A stretch of DNA of 64,000 bases from Hordeum vulgare subsp. vulgare (taxonomy: Eukaryota > Streptophyta > Magnoliopsida > Poales > Poaceae). Shown piece by piece: positions 1 to 12,443 of the stretch. The stretch covers positions 340,297,948 through 340,361,947 of the forward strand of contig NC_058523.1 in the NCBI RefSeq assembly GCF_904849725.1, in the 5' to 3' direction. The translations under genes were made by a program, and so were the position numbers. Under the pieces are notes generated by a model. The model did no database searches, was not told the origin of the DNA, and worked only from the letters and a program-made list of their open reading frames with translations. Position 1 is the first letter of the stretch. Each line of letters starts with the position of its first letter.

Positions 1-120
1 GTTAATAGATTAGTGCTCAAAATAACATAAATTGGTGAACTTTGACCCAAAAAGTATCCTAGGATGATGATATAACATCATGGAACAATCAAAAATTATA
101 TATGCGTTGGAGACGTATCA
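1..120 (-). mobile_element. Inner edge of the 3' LTR of the outer Athila-like element (partial)
   Basis: This AT-rich stretch ends in gagacgtatca at 120. It is followed at once by agcatccccaagctt, which on the minus strand is the purine-rich tract aagcttggggatgct. That is how a gypsy 3' LTR joins its polypurine tract when the element lies on the minus strand. The rest of the LTR lies left of the window. The matching 5' LTR starts at 63685, but the two pieces represent different parts of the LTR and cannot be aligned here. The call rests on the junction logic and on the family-typical wording of the flank. Confidence 0.65.
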
Positions 121-1854
121 AGCATCCCCAAGCTTAATTCCTGCTCGTCCTCGAGTAGGTAAATTATAGAAACATAATTTTTGGTGTGGCAAGCTATCCA
201 ATATGTAATCTTTTGCATGTATGATCACTAAGAAAAAATGAATCAACGGACACCAACATAGTAATAATTATAAGCACAAGCAACAAATTCATCAATCTTT
301 CAAAGTATACGATCCTAAAAGAATATTTACCCCATTAATCTTTGATATAAGAAAAGCAGGGTTCCGTCATCACCACATTAATACAAATGTTAAGCACCAC
401 GGTGTCCAAGTCAGTCAATTGGATCATACTTTTTCGAAGTGAATCAACTTATTATTCTTCACGCAATACATGAGTGTGAGCCATGGAGATAGCATAAGGT
501 GGAATATAATGTGGTGGTAGGTATCAAAGGGGTAAAAGCGGACAATATAGTCTCAGATCAACTAGGCGTACGAATGAGATATGGAGATGCCCATCGATAT
601 ATGTTAATGGAAGGAGTAGGGATTGACATGCAAACGATGCACTAGAGCTATAAGTGTATGAAAGCTCAAATGAAGCTAAGTGGGGTGTGCAATCAACTTG
701 CTTGCTTATGATGACCTCGGGCATTTGAGGAAGCCCGTCTTCGGAATATTCAAGCCAAGTTTACAATAATGATAATATGATTCCCACTAGCATATGAAAA
801 TGGCATATCATGAGACTCTGTATATGAGGAACATGGTGTCATTTTTAGGCACAAGTGTGGTAAAGGATAGTAGCAAAGTCCCTTCTCCCTTTTTCTCTCA
901 TTCATTTTTTAGGGTGGGATCATTTGGCCTCCCCCATTTTTATTTTTCATCCAGAGTATCTTCACGACTTGTGGTGGAATCATAGTCTCTATCATCCTTT
1001 CCTCACTAGGACAATGCTCTAACAATGATGATCAACACACTTTTATTTACTTACAACTCATGAAAGCTCGATATGAAAAACTATGGCTCGATATGAATGC
1101 CTCTCACAGTGTACCAGGATGTGCAATGATCTAGTGTGACATGTATCAACAATATAATGAATGGTGGCTTTGCCACCAATGCTATGTCAGCTCCATATGA
1201 TCATGCAAAGCAACATAATGATGAATGAACTAGTCATATGATGTAACGGTGGAATTTTCATGGCAATATATCTCGGAATGACTATGGAAATCCGATGATA
1301 GGTAGGTATGGTGGCTTTTTTTAGGAAGATAAAGAATGGTTTATGTGTGATAGAGCATATCATGCCATGGGGTTTGGATGCACCGGTGAAGTTCGCACCG
1401 ATCCTGGAGGTGAGAATGGGCAATGCACGATACTGAAGAGGCTAGTAAAATATGAGGAGGTGAGATTGCATATGTCCATGGTTTCACATTAGTCATGAAG
1501 AACTCATATACTCATTGCAAAGTTGTATTCGTTTCATCACAAATCAAAGCACTATCCTCATGACCCAAGGGAGAGGGTTGGGAGGAGTTAACCATCATGC
1601 GACTCTGACTCAAAACAACAATAGGATTTCAACGAGGAATAGAAATGCTCACACATTCCCGTCGTGAATTTTTAATATTTAGAGAAACAAGGAATTAAAA
1701 CCTCTTAATACCACTACTTTTACAAATCAACAATGATGCACTCACACATTTTGCATATTATCACATCAATATCATCAACCCACAATTTCTCTTTTATGTG
1801 CTACATGATGGTTTTGATTATCATTCATCGAATACCTATTGTTTTTGGACTAGT
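121..1854 (-). mobile_element. Non-coding 3' internal region of the outer Athila-like element
   Basis: No reading frame of note is present. The stretch opens with the polypurine tract, and the wording (catccccaagctt, tcctcgagtaggtaaat) is that of the non-coding domain between gag-pro and the 3' LTR in Sabrina/WHAM-type Triticeae elements. It is interrupted at 1854 by the Angela insertion and resumes at 10616. It holds no RT or integrase remnant. Confidence 0.6.
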
Positions 1855-3625
1855 TGTTGGAAATATGCCCTAGAGGCAATAATAAAATAATTATTATTAT
1901 TTTTCTTGTTCAAGATAATCGTTTATTATCCATGCTAGAATTGTATTGATTGCAAACACAAATACATGTGTGGATACATAGACAACACACTGTCCCTAGT
2001 AAGACTCTAGTGGACTAGCTCGTTGATCAAAGATGGTCAAGGTTTCCTGGCCATAGACATGAGTTGTCATTTGATAACGGGATCACATCATTAGGAGAAT
2101 GATGTGATGGTCAAGACCCAAATTATGAACGTAGCATATGATCGTATTAGTTTATTTCTATTGTTTTCGGTTATTTCAACTATCTGTTCCTCTGATCATG
2201 AGATCATGTAACTCCCGGACACCGAAGGAATGCCTTGTGTGTATCATACGTCACAACATAACTGGGTGACTATAAAGGTGATCTACATGTATCTCCGAGG
2301 GTGTCTATTGGGTTGGCATGGATCGAGACTGGGATTTTTCACTCTATATGACGGAGTGGTATCTCTAGGGCCCACTCGGTAATACAACATCACAAGAAGC
2401 TTGCAAGCAATGCGACTAAGGAGTTAGTGATGAGATCTTGTATGAAGAAATGATTAAAGAGACTTTCTAGTAACGAGATTGAACAAGGCATGCAGATACC
2501 GACGATCGAATCTCGGGCAAGTAACATACCGATGGACAAATGGAACATCATACAGGATTAACTGAATCCTTGACATTGAGTTTCAATCGATAAAGATCTT
2601 CGTAGAATATGTAGTAACCAATATGCGCATCCAGGTCCCGTATTGGTTATTAACCGGAGAGTGTCTCGATCATGTCTACATAGTTCTCGAACCCGCAGGG
2701 TCTTCACACTTAAGCTTCGGTGACGTCTCAGTATATTGAGTTTATGTATGTCGGTGATCGAAGGTTGTTCGCAGTCCCGGATGAGATCCCGGACGTCACG
2801 AGGAGCTCCATAATGGTTCAAAGGTAAAGATTTATATATAGGAAAGTGGTATTCGGGTTCCTGAATAGCTTCGGGGATTTCCGGTATTGTACCGGGAGTG
2901 CTGAAAGGGTTTCGGGGGTCCACCGGGAGTGGCCCACCCACCCTGGGGGCACATGGGCCTAGGAGGTGATGCACCAGCCCCTGGTGAGCTTGAGCAACCA
3001 TCCCCAAGAGGCCCATGCGCCAAACTTAAAAAAGGAGGTGGAGAAGGAGTCCTCCCAAGGGTGTCCACCTCCCTTCTGGGAGGTGAACTCTCCCCCTACT
3101 TCGGCCGAACCTCTCCTCCTTGGAGGTGGGACCAAGTCAAGCCCACCTACCCCTTCCTCCTATATATAGTGGAGGTTTTGAGGGGAGCCACCACCGGAAA
3201 ATCCACATGCTTCCCTATCCTCCGTAGATCATCTTCTTCGACTACAAAAGTTCGGTAGAGCTTGTCAAAGCCTTGCTGGATTAGTTCCCCACCATCGCCA
3301 CCACGTTGTCGTGCTGCCGGAGAACTCATCTACCTCTCCACCCCTCTTGCTTGATCAAGAAGGCAGATATCGTCATCGAGCTGTACGTGTGCTGAACACG
3401 GAGGTGCCATCCATTCGGTGCTAGATCGTGATTGGATCGTGGGACGGCTTGCGATTTAGATCGTGAAGACGTTCGACTACATCAACCGCGTTTCTTAACG
3501 CTTCCCGCTTAGCGATCTACAAGGGTATGTGGCTCCGATCTCTCCTCTCGTAGATGGTCATCACCATGGATAGATCTTGTACGTGTGTAGGAAAGTTTTT
3601 GTTTCCCATGCAACATTCTCCAACA
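1855..3625 (+). repeat. 5' LTR of the Angela-type element (1771 bp)
   Basis: It begins TGTTGGAAATATGCCC and ends TTCTCCAACA, immediately before the primer-binding site. It aligns along its length with 8915-10615. In the first 260 bases I count about 17 mismatches plus small indels, so the insertion is not recent. A length near 1.7-1.8 kb is usual for this family. Confidence 0.92.
3161..3168 (+). promoter_or_regulatory. Candidate TATA box in the Angela 5' LTR
   Basis: TATATATA lies about 1.3 kb into the LTR, upstream of the likely R region, on the transcribed strand. The equivalent in the 3' LTR (about 10190) reads tatataca and is weaker. Known BARE-type LTRs carry TATA promoters. Activity of this copy is not shown. 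Confidence 0.5.
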
Positions 3626-3626
3626 G

Positions 3627-3642
3627 TGGTATCATGAGCTAG
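3627..3642 (+). promoter_or_regulatory. Primer-binding site (tRNA-iMet type) of the Angela-type element
   Basis: tggtatcatgagct directly follows the 5' LTR. The usual initiator-tRNA complement is TGGTATCAGAGC, so this copy carries small changes. It primes minus-strand DNA synthesis in the family. Confidence 0.8.
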
Positions 3643-4892
3643 GTCTATGAGTAGACGACATCTCCAGTAGAACACAAAGGAGTTTGTGGGCCTTGATATT
3701 CATATTGCTTCCCTCCTTAGTCTTTTCTTGATTCAACGGTATTGTTGAATGAAGCGGCCTGGACTAACCATACTCGCCAAGGTACGAGAGACCGGTTCCA
3801 TCGATTGACATGCAACTTGTTGCATAAAGATGGACGGCGGGTGTTTGTATCTCTTACTTTAGTTGAATCGGATTCGATAGAGGCGGTGATTGTAGGAGGT
3901 TAAATCGCAACTTGCATATCATCACTGTAGTTTTTGTATAGGTAAGACGTGTTCTTGCTAGATACCCATAGCAGCCACGTAAAACATGCAACAATAAATT
4001 AGAGGTTGTATAACTTGTTTTTGCAGGGTATGTTGTGATATGATATGGCCAAAGACATGATGATATATATTTGGTGTATGAGATGATCATGTTGTAATAA
4101 TTAATATCGACCTGCATGTCGATGCTACAACAACCGGCAGGAGCCATATGGTTGTCTTTAATTATTGTATGACCTTTGTGTCACTCATTAAGAGCTATTT
4201 AATGCTCTACTTTTTTGCTAAATGGTAACAATAGTAGTACAACCATGGTTGGTGCGGCAACCTCGATGGCAACACAATGATGGAGATCATGGTGTTGTGC
4301 TGGTGATGATGGAGATCATGCCGGTGCTTTGGAGATGGAGAACAGAAGCACAAGATCATGGCCCTATCATGTCACTTATGATTTGCATGTGATCTTAATA
4401 CTTTTTATGCACCTTGTTTTGGTTAGGACGATGGTATCATTATAAGGTGATCCCTCACGAAAATTTCAAGATAAAATTGTGTTCTTCCCGTGTGCACCAT
4501 TGCGACAGTTTGTTGTTTCGATACACCACGTGATGATCGGGTGTGATAGACTCTATGTTCACATACAACAGGTGCAAGACGGTTTTGCACATGCGGAGCA
4601 CTCGAGTTAAACTTGATGAGCCTAGCATGTACAGACATGGCCTCGGAACACAAGAGACCGAAAGGTCGAACATGAGTCATATAGTAGGTATGATCAACAT
4701 GAAGATCTTCACCATTGAAACCAGCTCATCTCACGTGATGATCGGACTTGGGTTGGTGGATTTGGATCATGTGTCACTCGAATGACAAGAGGGATGTCAA
4801 TTTGAGTGGGAGGTTTTTAGTAATATGATTAATTAAACTCATTACCTTGAACAATAGCCTAACTAATCTTTACAAATTTATGTTGTAGATCA
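3643..4892 (+). other. Leader of the Angela-type element, no gene seen
   Basis: About 1.25 kb of non-coding leader lies between the primer-binding site and the gag start codon. Short frames on both strands have no recognisable content. A long leader is normal for BARE/Angela elements and holds packaging signals in the family. None can be pinpointed here. Confidence 0.6.
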
Positions 4893-5755
4893 ATGACTCG
4901 CGTAGTCGCACCCCTGAATTTTATTGCGTTCCTAGAGAAAGCCAAGCTGAAAGATGATGGGAACAACTTTGTAGACTAGGCCCATAATTTGAGGCTTGTC
5001 CTCATGGTTTTCCGAAAGAGTTATGTCCTTGATGCACCGCTTGGTGATGCCCCCCCTTCCCGGCGGCTGAAGATGTTATGAACGTCTGGCAGTCGCGTCT
5101 CGATAACTACTCAGTAGTCCAGTGTGCAATTTTGTATGGCTTAGAACCGGGACTTCAAAGATGTTTTGAACGTCATGGAGCATATGATATGTTCCAATAA
5201 TTTAAGTTTATCTTTGAGAAGAATGCCCGGATCGAGAGGTATGATACCTCCGATAAGTTCTATGCTTGCAAGATGGAGGAGAACGGGTTTGTCAGTGAGC
5301 ACATACTCAGAATGTCTAGGTATTCCAACCATCTGGCTGAGTTGGGAACCATTCTCCTGCTAGAGAAAATCACTGACAGGGTTCTTCATTCACTACCATC
5401 TAAGTACAAAAGCTTTGTGATGAACTAAAACATGCAAGGGATGAATGAATCAGTCGCCGAGCTGTTTGCGATACTGAAAGTTGTCGAGTCAGAAACTCAG
5501 AAGGAACATCAAGTGTTGATGGTCAATGAAACCTCCAGTTTCAAGGAAAATGGCAAGGGCAAGAAAGGTAACTTCAAGAAGAGTGGAAAAGCAATGGCCC
5601 CTCCCGTGAAGAAACCCAAGTCTGGACCCAAGCCAGAAACTAAGTGCTATCATTGCAAGGGGACTGGTCACTAGAAGCAGAACTTCCCCAAGTATCTAGC
5701 CGATAAGAAGGCGGACAACACCAAACAAGGTATATATGATATACATGTTATTGAT
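4893..5755 (+). pseudogene. gag of the Angela-type element, broken
   Basis: The Gag capsid/nucleocapsid protein would assemble cytoplasmic virus-like particles. ATG at 4893 opens MTRVVAPLNFIAFLEKAKLK, typical of BARE/Angela Gag. The frame stops at 4977, where family members have Trp. A frameshift follows before the second half (frame of 5432-5674), which includes a Lys/Gly-rich linker. The nucleocapsid zinc knuckle begins CYHCKGTGH, then has a stop in place of Trp and Phe where the last Cys should be. The CX2CX4HX4C motif is therefore lost. Another stop lies just before 5432. It cannot make a working product. Confidence 0.85.
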
Positions 5756-6110
5756 GTGTACCTCACCAAATCTCATTGTAGTACCTGGGTATTTGATACC
5801 AGTTCGGTTGGTTACATTTGCAACTCAAAGCAGGAACTACAAAATATATGGAGGTTGGCGAAGGACGAAGTGACGATGCGTGTGGGAAATGGTACCAAGG
5901 TTAATGCGATCGCCGTCGGCACCCTCTCACTTCAGGATTAGTGATGAACCTGAATAATTGTTATTTAGTGCTCGCGTTAAGAATGAACGTTATATCTAGA
6001 TCTTGTTTATTGCGAGACGATTACTCATTTAAATCAGAGAATAATGGTTCTTCTATTTATATGAGTAATATCTTTTATGGTCATGCAACCAATGTGAGGG
6101 GTTATTCTTA
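5756..6110 (+). pseudogene. Aspartic protease of the Angela-type element, broken
   Basis: It continues the frame of the second half of gag. The active-site region reads WVFDTSSVGYIC, with the catalytic Asp at 5795. The expected D-T/S-G triad is D-T-S, so the conserved Gly is lost. The family-typical stretch RVGNGTKVNAIAVGTLSL follows, then a stop at 5939. The rest of the protease is out of frame up to the integrase at 6111. In a live element it would cleave the Gag-Pol polyprotein. Confidence 0.78.
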
Positions 6111-7000
6111 TTGAATCTCGATAGTAATAACACACACGTTCATAACATTGATGCCAAAAGATGTAGATTTGATGATGATAGTACCACTTTCTTGTGGCAC
6201 TGCCGCTTAGGTCATGTTGGTGTAAAACACATGAAGAAACTCCATGCTGATGGACTTTTGGAGTCACTTGATTCTAAATCACTTGACACATATGAACCAA
6301 ACCTCATGGGCAAGATGACCAAAACTCCGTTCTCCGAAACAATGGAGCGAGCAAGTGACTTATTGGAAATCATACATACTGATGTGTGCGGTCCAATGAG
6401 CATTGAGGCGCGCGATGGATATCGTTATTTTCTCACCTTCACCGATGACGTAAGTATATATGGTTATATTTACTTAATGAAACACAAGTCTAAAACATTT
6501 GAAAAGTTCAAGCAATTTTAGAGTGAAGTGGAGGATCATCATAACAAGAAGATCAAATTCCTACAATCTGATCGAGGAGGAGAATATCTGAGTTATGAGT
6601 TTGGCACTCAGTTAAGACAATGTGGAATTTTTTCATGGTTAACACCGCGTGGAACACCACAATGTAATGGTGTGTCCGAATGTCGTAATCGTACTTTATT
6701 CGATATGGTGCGTTCTATGATGTCTCTTGCCGATTTGTCGTTATCATTTTGGGGTTATACATTAGAGACAGCTACATTCACTTTAAACAGGGCACCATCA
6801 AATTTGTTGAGACAACGACATATGAACTGTGGTTTGGTAAGAAACCAAAGTTGTCGTTTCTTAAAGTTTGGGGATGTGATGCTTATGTCAAAAAGCTTCA
6901 GCCAGAAAAGCTCGATCCCAAAGCGGAGAAATTTGTCTTCATAGGATAACTAAAAGAGGCAATTGGGTACACCTTCTATGTTAGATCCGAAGGCAAAGTG
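6111..7000 (+). pseudogene. Integrase of the Angela-type element, broken
   Basis: Copia integrase precedes RT, as here. The N-terminal zinc region keeps WHCRLGH, but the CX2C half is lost (T-Y-E-P-N at that place). The core keeps all three acidic residues: Asp in HTDVCGP, Asp in QSDRGGEY and Glu in VSECRNRT. A TAG at 6519 and a frameshift near 6750-6800 break the frame. A further stop follows FVFIG at 6947. The C-terminal part up to RT is degraded. Confidence 0.85.
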
Positions 7001-7110
7001 TTTGTCGCTAAAAATGGAACATTTCTTGAGAAAGAGTTTCTCTCAAAAGAATTAAGTGGGAGGAAGATAGAACTTGATGAGGTTATTGAACCTTTATTTC
7101 AACCGGAGAG

Positions 7111-8325
7111 GTGCGCAGCACAAAAGTTGTTTCTGTGGAGCCTACATCAATTGAACGGGAAGCTAACGATGATGATCATGAAGCTTTGGATCAAGTTGCT
7201 ATTGAACCTCGTAGGTCGACAAGGACACATACTGCTCCTAAGTGGTACTGTAACCCTGTCTTATCAATCGTGTTGTTGGACAACGATGAACCTACGAGCT
7301 ATGGAGAAGCGATGGTGGGTCCGGATTCCAACAAATGGTTAGAGGCCATGAAATACGAGATAGGATCCATGTATGAAAACAAAGTGTGGACTTTGGAAGT
7401 ATTACCTCAAGGGCGAAAGGCCATCCAGAATAAATGGATCTTTAAGAAGAAGATGGACAAGGATGGCAATGTCACCTTCTATAAAGCTCGACTTGTGGCA
7501 AAGGGTTTTTCACATGTTCAAGGAGTTGACTACAATAAGACTTTCTCATCCGTAGTGATGCTTAAGTCCATCAGAATCATGTTAGCAATAGCTGCATTTT
7601 TCGATTATGAAATTTTGCAGACGGATGTGAAAATAGCGTTCCTTGACGGTTTCCTTAAGGAAGAATTGTATATGATGCAACCAGAAGGTTTTGTCGATCG
7701 AGAGAATGCTAACAAAGTGTGCAAGCTCCAGCGGTCCATTTCTGGACTTGTGCAAGCATCTCGGAGTTGGAATGAGCATTTTGATGAGGTGATCAAGGCG
7801 TATGGGTTTATACAAGTTTATGGAGAAGCTTGTATTTACAAGAAAGTGAGTGGAAGCTCTATAGCGTTTCAAATATTATGTGTGGATGACATATTGCTGA
7901 TTGGAAACAATATAGAATTTTTGGGAAGCGTAAAGGATTATTTGAATAAGAGTTTTTCAATCAAGGACCTAGGAGAAGCTGCTTACATATTAGGCATCAA
8001 GATCTATAGAGATAGATCGAGAAGCTTAATAGGACTTTCGTAGTTCACATACCTTGACAAAGTTTTGAAGAAGTTCAAAATGGAACAGTCCAAGAAAGGG
8101 TTCTTGCGTATATTGCAAGGTGTGAAGTTGAGTAAGATTCAATGTCGGGTGACTGCAGAAGATAGAGAAAAGATGAGTGTCGCCCCCTATGCTTCAGCCA
8201 TATGCTGTATCATGTATGCAATGTTGTGCACAAGACCCGATGTCAGCCTTGCCATAAGTATGGAGGGAAGGTTTCAAAGTGATCTAGGAATGGAACACAC
8301 TCGATATCGGTCAATAATATTCTGA
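7111..8325 (+). pseudogene. Reverse transcriptase of the Angela-type element, broken
   Basis: The longest open stretch of this element (7111-8043, 310 codons) covers most of a copia RT: KVWTLEVLP, NKWIFKKKMDKDG, LQTDVKIAFLDG with the first catalytic Asp, and the second catalytic motif at 7879-7890. That motif reads Cys-Val-Asp-Asp instead of the usual Tyr-Val-Asp-Asp. Translation stops at 8041. The connection region resumes in another frame (8065-8325). RT copies the genomic RNA in cytoplasmic particles. This copy is inactive through the stops. Confidence 0.88.
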
Positions 8326-8348
8326 AGTACGCGAAAAGGAGTAAAGAA

Positions 8349-8705
8349 ATGTTTCTTGTGTATGGAGATGATCAAGAGGTCGTCGTAAAGGGTTACGTCG
8401 ATGCAAGCTTTGACACTGATCCGGATGACTCTATGTCTCAAACTAGATACATATTTATTCTCAATGGGGGTGCGGTAAGCTGGTGCAGTTCCAAGCAAAG
8501 CGCGGTAGCTTATTCTACATGCAAAATGGACTACATAGCTGCCTCGGAGGCAGCTAAAGAAGGTGTTTGGATGAAGGAGTTCATGATAGATCTTGGAGTT
8601 GTGCCCAGTGGACTGGATCCAATGACTCTGTTCTGTGACAACCCTGGTGCCATTTCTCTAGCCAAGGAACCAAGGTTTCACAAGAGGACTAGACATATAA
8701 AGTGA
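8349..8705 (+). pseudogene. RNase H domain of the Angela-type element
   Basis: Copia RNase H motifs follow RT in order: GYVDASF (catalytic Asp), GGAVSWCSSKQ, STCKMDYIAASEA (the usual E-A-E-Y reads K-M-D-Y), and LFCDNPGAISLAKEP. It ends with a stop right after KRTRHIK. Continuation of the family's C-terminus (HFNSIRNYVKEED) is readable past that stop. It degrades the RNA strand during reverse transcription in live relatives. Confidence 0.88.
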
Positions 8706-8914
8706 CACTTCAATTCCATCCGCAATTATGTTAAGGAGGAGGACATAAGTATTTGCAAAGTGCACACGGATCTGAATGTTGCAGAGCCATTGACTAAGCC
8801 TCTTCTATGAGCGAAAGATGATCAACACCAGAACTGTATGGGTGTTAGATTCATTACAATGTAAGTCACATAGTGATGTAAGCTAGATTACTGACTCTAG
8901 TGCAAGTGCGATAC
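8706..8914 (+). other. End of pol and 3' untranslated region of the Angela-type element
   Basis: The last Pol residues are followed by a short spacer. A degenerate polypurine-tract region (gtgcaagtgcgatac) abuts the 3' LTR at 8915. The family tract is richer in purines, so it is eroded here. Confidence 0.6.
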
Positions 8915-10615
8915 TGTTGGAAATATGCCCTAGAGGCAATAATAAATAATTATTATTATATTTCCTTGTTCAAGAATCATTTATTACCCATGCTAGAATT
9001 GTATTGATTGGAAACTCAAATACATGTGTGGATACATAGACAACACACTATCCCTAGTAAGCCTCTAATGGACTAGCTTGTTGATCAAAGATGGTCAAGG
9101 TTTCCTCGCCATAGACATGAGTTGTCATTTGATAATGGGATCACATCATTAGGAGAATAATGTGATGGACAAGACCCAAACTATGAACGTAGCATATTAT
9201 TGTATCAATTTATTTCTATTGTTTTCTGCATGTCAAGTATCTATTCCGATGACCATGAGATCATGCAACTCCCGGACCCGTAGGAATGCCTTGTGATATC
9301 AAACATCACAACGTAAGTGGGTGACTATAAATGTTCTCTACATGTATCTCTGAGGGTGTTTGTTGGGTTGACATGGATCAATACTACGATTTGTCACTCT
9401 CTGTGATGGAGAGGTATCTCTAGGGTCCACTCGTTAATACAACATCACAAGAAGCTTGCATGCAATGTGACTAAGGAGTTAGTCATGCGATCTTGTATTA
9501 TGGAACGAGTAAAGAGACTATCCAGTAATGAGATTGAACTAGGTATGCAGATACCGATGATCGAAACTCGGGCAAGTAACATACCGATGGACAAAGGGAA
9601 CAACATATGAGATTAAGTGAATCCTTGATATTGAGGTTCTACCGATAAATATATTCGTAGAATAAGTAGGAACCAATATGGGCATCTAGGTCCCACTATT
9701 GGTTATTGACCGGGGAGTGTCTCGGTCATGTCTACATAGTTCTCGAACCCACACGGTATGCACACTTAAGATTCTATGATGTTTCGGTATTGTTGAGTTA
9801 TGTATGTTGGTGACCGAAGGTTGTTCGGAGTCCCGGATGATATCCCATATGTCACGAGGAGCCACGGAATGGTCCGGAGGTAAATATTTATATATAGGAA
9901 AGTGGTATTTGGGTTCCGGAATAGTTTCGGGGATTTTTGGTATTGTATCGAGAGTGTCGAAAGGGTTCTGGGGGTATACCGAGAGGGGCCCACCCACCTT
10001 TGGGAGCACATGCGCCTAGGAGGTGGCACACCAGCCCCTGGCGGGCTTGGGCAACCAGCTCCAAGAGGCCAATGCGCCAAACTTGAGAAAGAAGGTGGGG
10101 GAGGAGTCCTCCCAAGGGTGTCCACCTACTTCGGAGGAACCTCTCCTCCTTGTACGAGGGCCAAGTCAAGCCCACCTACCCCTTCCTCCTATATACAGTG
10201 TAGGTTTTGAGGGCAGCCACCACCGGAAAAGCCACATGATGCCCTATCCTCCCTAGACCACCTTCTTAGTCTAGAATAGTTCGGCAGAGCTCGGGGAAGC
10301 CCTGCCGGATTAGTTCACTACCACCGCCACCACGCCGTCGTGCTGCCAGAGAACTCATCTTCCTCTCAGCCCCCTCATGCTGGATCAAGAAGGCAGATAT
10401 CGTCCTCGAGCTGTACGTGTGTTGAACGCGGAGGTGCCATCCGTTCGACGCTAGATCATGACTGGATCAGGGGACGGCTTGCGATTTGGATCGGGAAGAC
10501 GTTCGACTACATCAATCGCATTTTTTAACGCTTCCCGCTTAGTGATATAAAATGGTATGTGGATCTGATCTCTCCTCCCATAGATGGTCATAACCATGGA
10601 TAGATCTTGCATGTA
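8915..10615 (+). repeat. 3' LTR of the Angela-type element, 3' end missing
   Basis: It begins TGTTGGAAATATGCCC and aligns with 1855-3625. The match ends at about 10615, after tagatcttgcatgta. The last roughly 45 bases, including the CA terminus present at 3625, are absent. The outer element resumes directly. Confidence 0.9.
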
Positions 10616-11686
10616 CTGTTTATTAATTCTCAAACAAATATAAATGAAGAACGAGAGTTCAAATATTTCTATAAAATCTACACGCCACCATGCTAAAAAA
10701 TATATAAGTTAAGTACTAGAGCAATTGTTTAACTACAACAATATAAGTGAATCACAAAGAGTATTCAAACAAATCATGATAAATGTGTATCTCTCTTTGG
10801 TTAGTGTTTCCGTAAAAATATTATTGTGCAAAAATAAAAATAAAAAAGCAAAGTATAGCAAATGTAGCTCCAAGCAATATTCATGTGATGTGATGAATAA
10901 AAACGTAGCTTGAAGTGACATACTGATGGATTGAGACGAAAGAGGGGATGCCTTCTGGGGCATCCCCAAGCTTAGACGCTTGAGTCTTTCTAGAATATTA
11001 CCTTGGGGTGCCTTGGGCATCCCCAAGATTAGGATCTTGCTACTCCTTATTCCATTTTCCATCACAATAACACACAAAACTTTAAAACTTCAATCACACA
11101 AAACTCAATAAAACTTTGGGAGATCCATTAGTATACGCAACATATCAAATACTTAGGTACTATTGTTAATTGATTCATATTTCATTGTTGCATAATAGGT
11201 ACTATATTCTAACTTCACCATGGCTTATAACCCCTGATACAACCCATAGCATCATCAAAACAAGCAAACTATGCAAGCAAAAACAAAATCTGTCTAAAAC
11301 AGAACAATGTGTAGTAATCTGTAATGAACCTATACTTATGTAACTCCAAAAATTCTAAACCATTAGGACTAACTGAGGAATTTGTACGAAAATACTGTGT
11401 ACACAATTCAGCTTAAAAATATGTTCCAGTAAAATCATAGAAATTTTGCACTGGACGTCAATTGTTTTTTTGCAATGTATCAAATATACTTATCATACAA
11501 GTCATTCCAAAGGTTTAACTTGTCACAAACACTAATTTAAACATAAAAAGACAATCATTATAGAGGTAAAAATCATGTCATCACACCAAATCAGAAAGTA
11601 AAAAAGCAAAAAATTAAGATAACTATTGGGTTGCCTTCCAACAAGCGCTATTGTTTTATGCCCCTAGCTAGGCATAATGCATATGA
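10616..11686 (-). mobile_element. Non-coding internal region of the outer Athila-like element, continued
   Basis: This resumes the sequence interrupted at 1854. It carries two gcatccccaag blocks near 10940-11030 typical of the family's non-coding domain, and no sizeable reading frame. On the minus strand it lies downstream of gag-protease, where RT and integrase would be expected in an autonomous element. None are present. Confidence 0.6.
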
Positions 11687-12443
11687 TCAAGTGTTGTCAT
11701 CTTTGACACTCAACCCATAAGTAGCCCTCAAGATAGATTCATATGGTGGTTTTATTCTATTTCTAGGTAAGTGTTCCATCCCCTTTTTTAATGGAAATTG
11801 GAACCCTATGTTGCCCTCTTTCATATCAATAATTGCACCTATAGTTCGTAAGAAAGGCCTTCCAAGTATTATTGGACAAGTAGGATTGCAATCAATATCA
11901 AGAACAATGAAATCTACAGTCAAGCAATTTTTATTTGCAATGATGAGAACATCATTAACTCTACCTAAGGGTTTCTTAATGGTAGAATCCGCAAGATGCA
12001 AGATTAGGGGACACTCTTGAATATTAGTGAGACCAAGCACAACACATAGAGATTTAGGTACTGTTGAAACACTACCACCAAGGTCACACAAGGAATCGCA
12101 TTAATATATATTTATCTTTGTTTTGATAGTAGGCTCACACTCATCATGTAATTTTCTAGGAATAGAAGCTTCAAGTTCAATTTCTCATCATATGCCTTTA
12201 TCATTGCTTCCACTATATGATTCGTGAAAGCCTTGTTTTGTTCATAAGCATTGCTTGAGATAATAATGGATTGCAACAAGGAAATACATTCTATTAAATA
12301 TAAACTTTCACAACTAAAGTCCTTGTAATCCAAGATAGTCGATACATCACTAGTTAAAGTTTTGACCTCTCCAATCCCAATTTTTTTAGTTTTAGCATTA
12401 GAATCATCACTCTCCAAGCAAATGGGACACACTCTAAGTAAAG
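11687..12443 (-). pseudogene. gag-protease of the outer Athila-like element, 3' part
   Basis: The minus-strand frame 11687-12091 encodes a retropepsin: CDLGGSVSTVPKSL holds the active-site Asp, and GRPFLRTIGAIIDMKEG is the second conserved block. The frame upstream (about 12112-12430) reads SLLQSIIISSNAYEQNKAF and a Lys-rich helix, matching the Gag-protease linker of Sabrina-type elements. A stop and a gap separate the two. The frame ends at 11687 with no RT after it. The 5' part of the same gene lies at 62132-63464, beyond the chromovirus inserted at 12444. Confidence 0.75.

Larger units (their letters stand above)
1855..10615 (+). mobile_element. Angela/BARE/WIS-type copia LTR retrotransposon, degenerate
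   Basis: A full-structured but dead Ty1/copia element. It has a 5' LTR (1855-3625), a tRNA-iMet-type primer-binding site, a long leader, gag, protease, integrase, RT and RNase H in copia order, and a 3' LTR (8915-10615). The terminus TGTTGGAAATATGCCCTAG is the signature of the Angela/BARE-1/WIS group. The 3' LTR lacks roughly its last 45 bases, so only the left target-site copy (ctagt, 1850-1854) can be proposed. All domains carry stops or frameshifts. It sits in the non-coding part of the outer gypsy element. Confidence 0.9.

Noticed and set aside
1187..1423. Short frames in 121-1854 and 3643-4892
   Set aside because: Short, unrelated to any family I know, and inside non-coding parts of retrotransposons.
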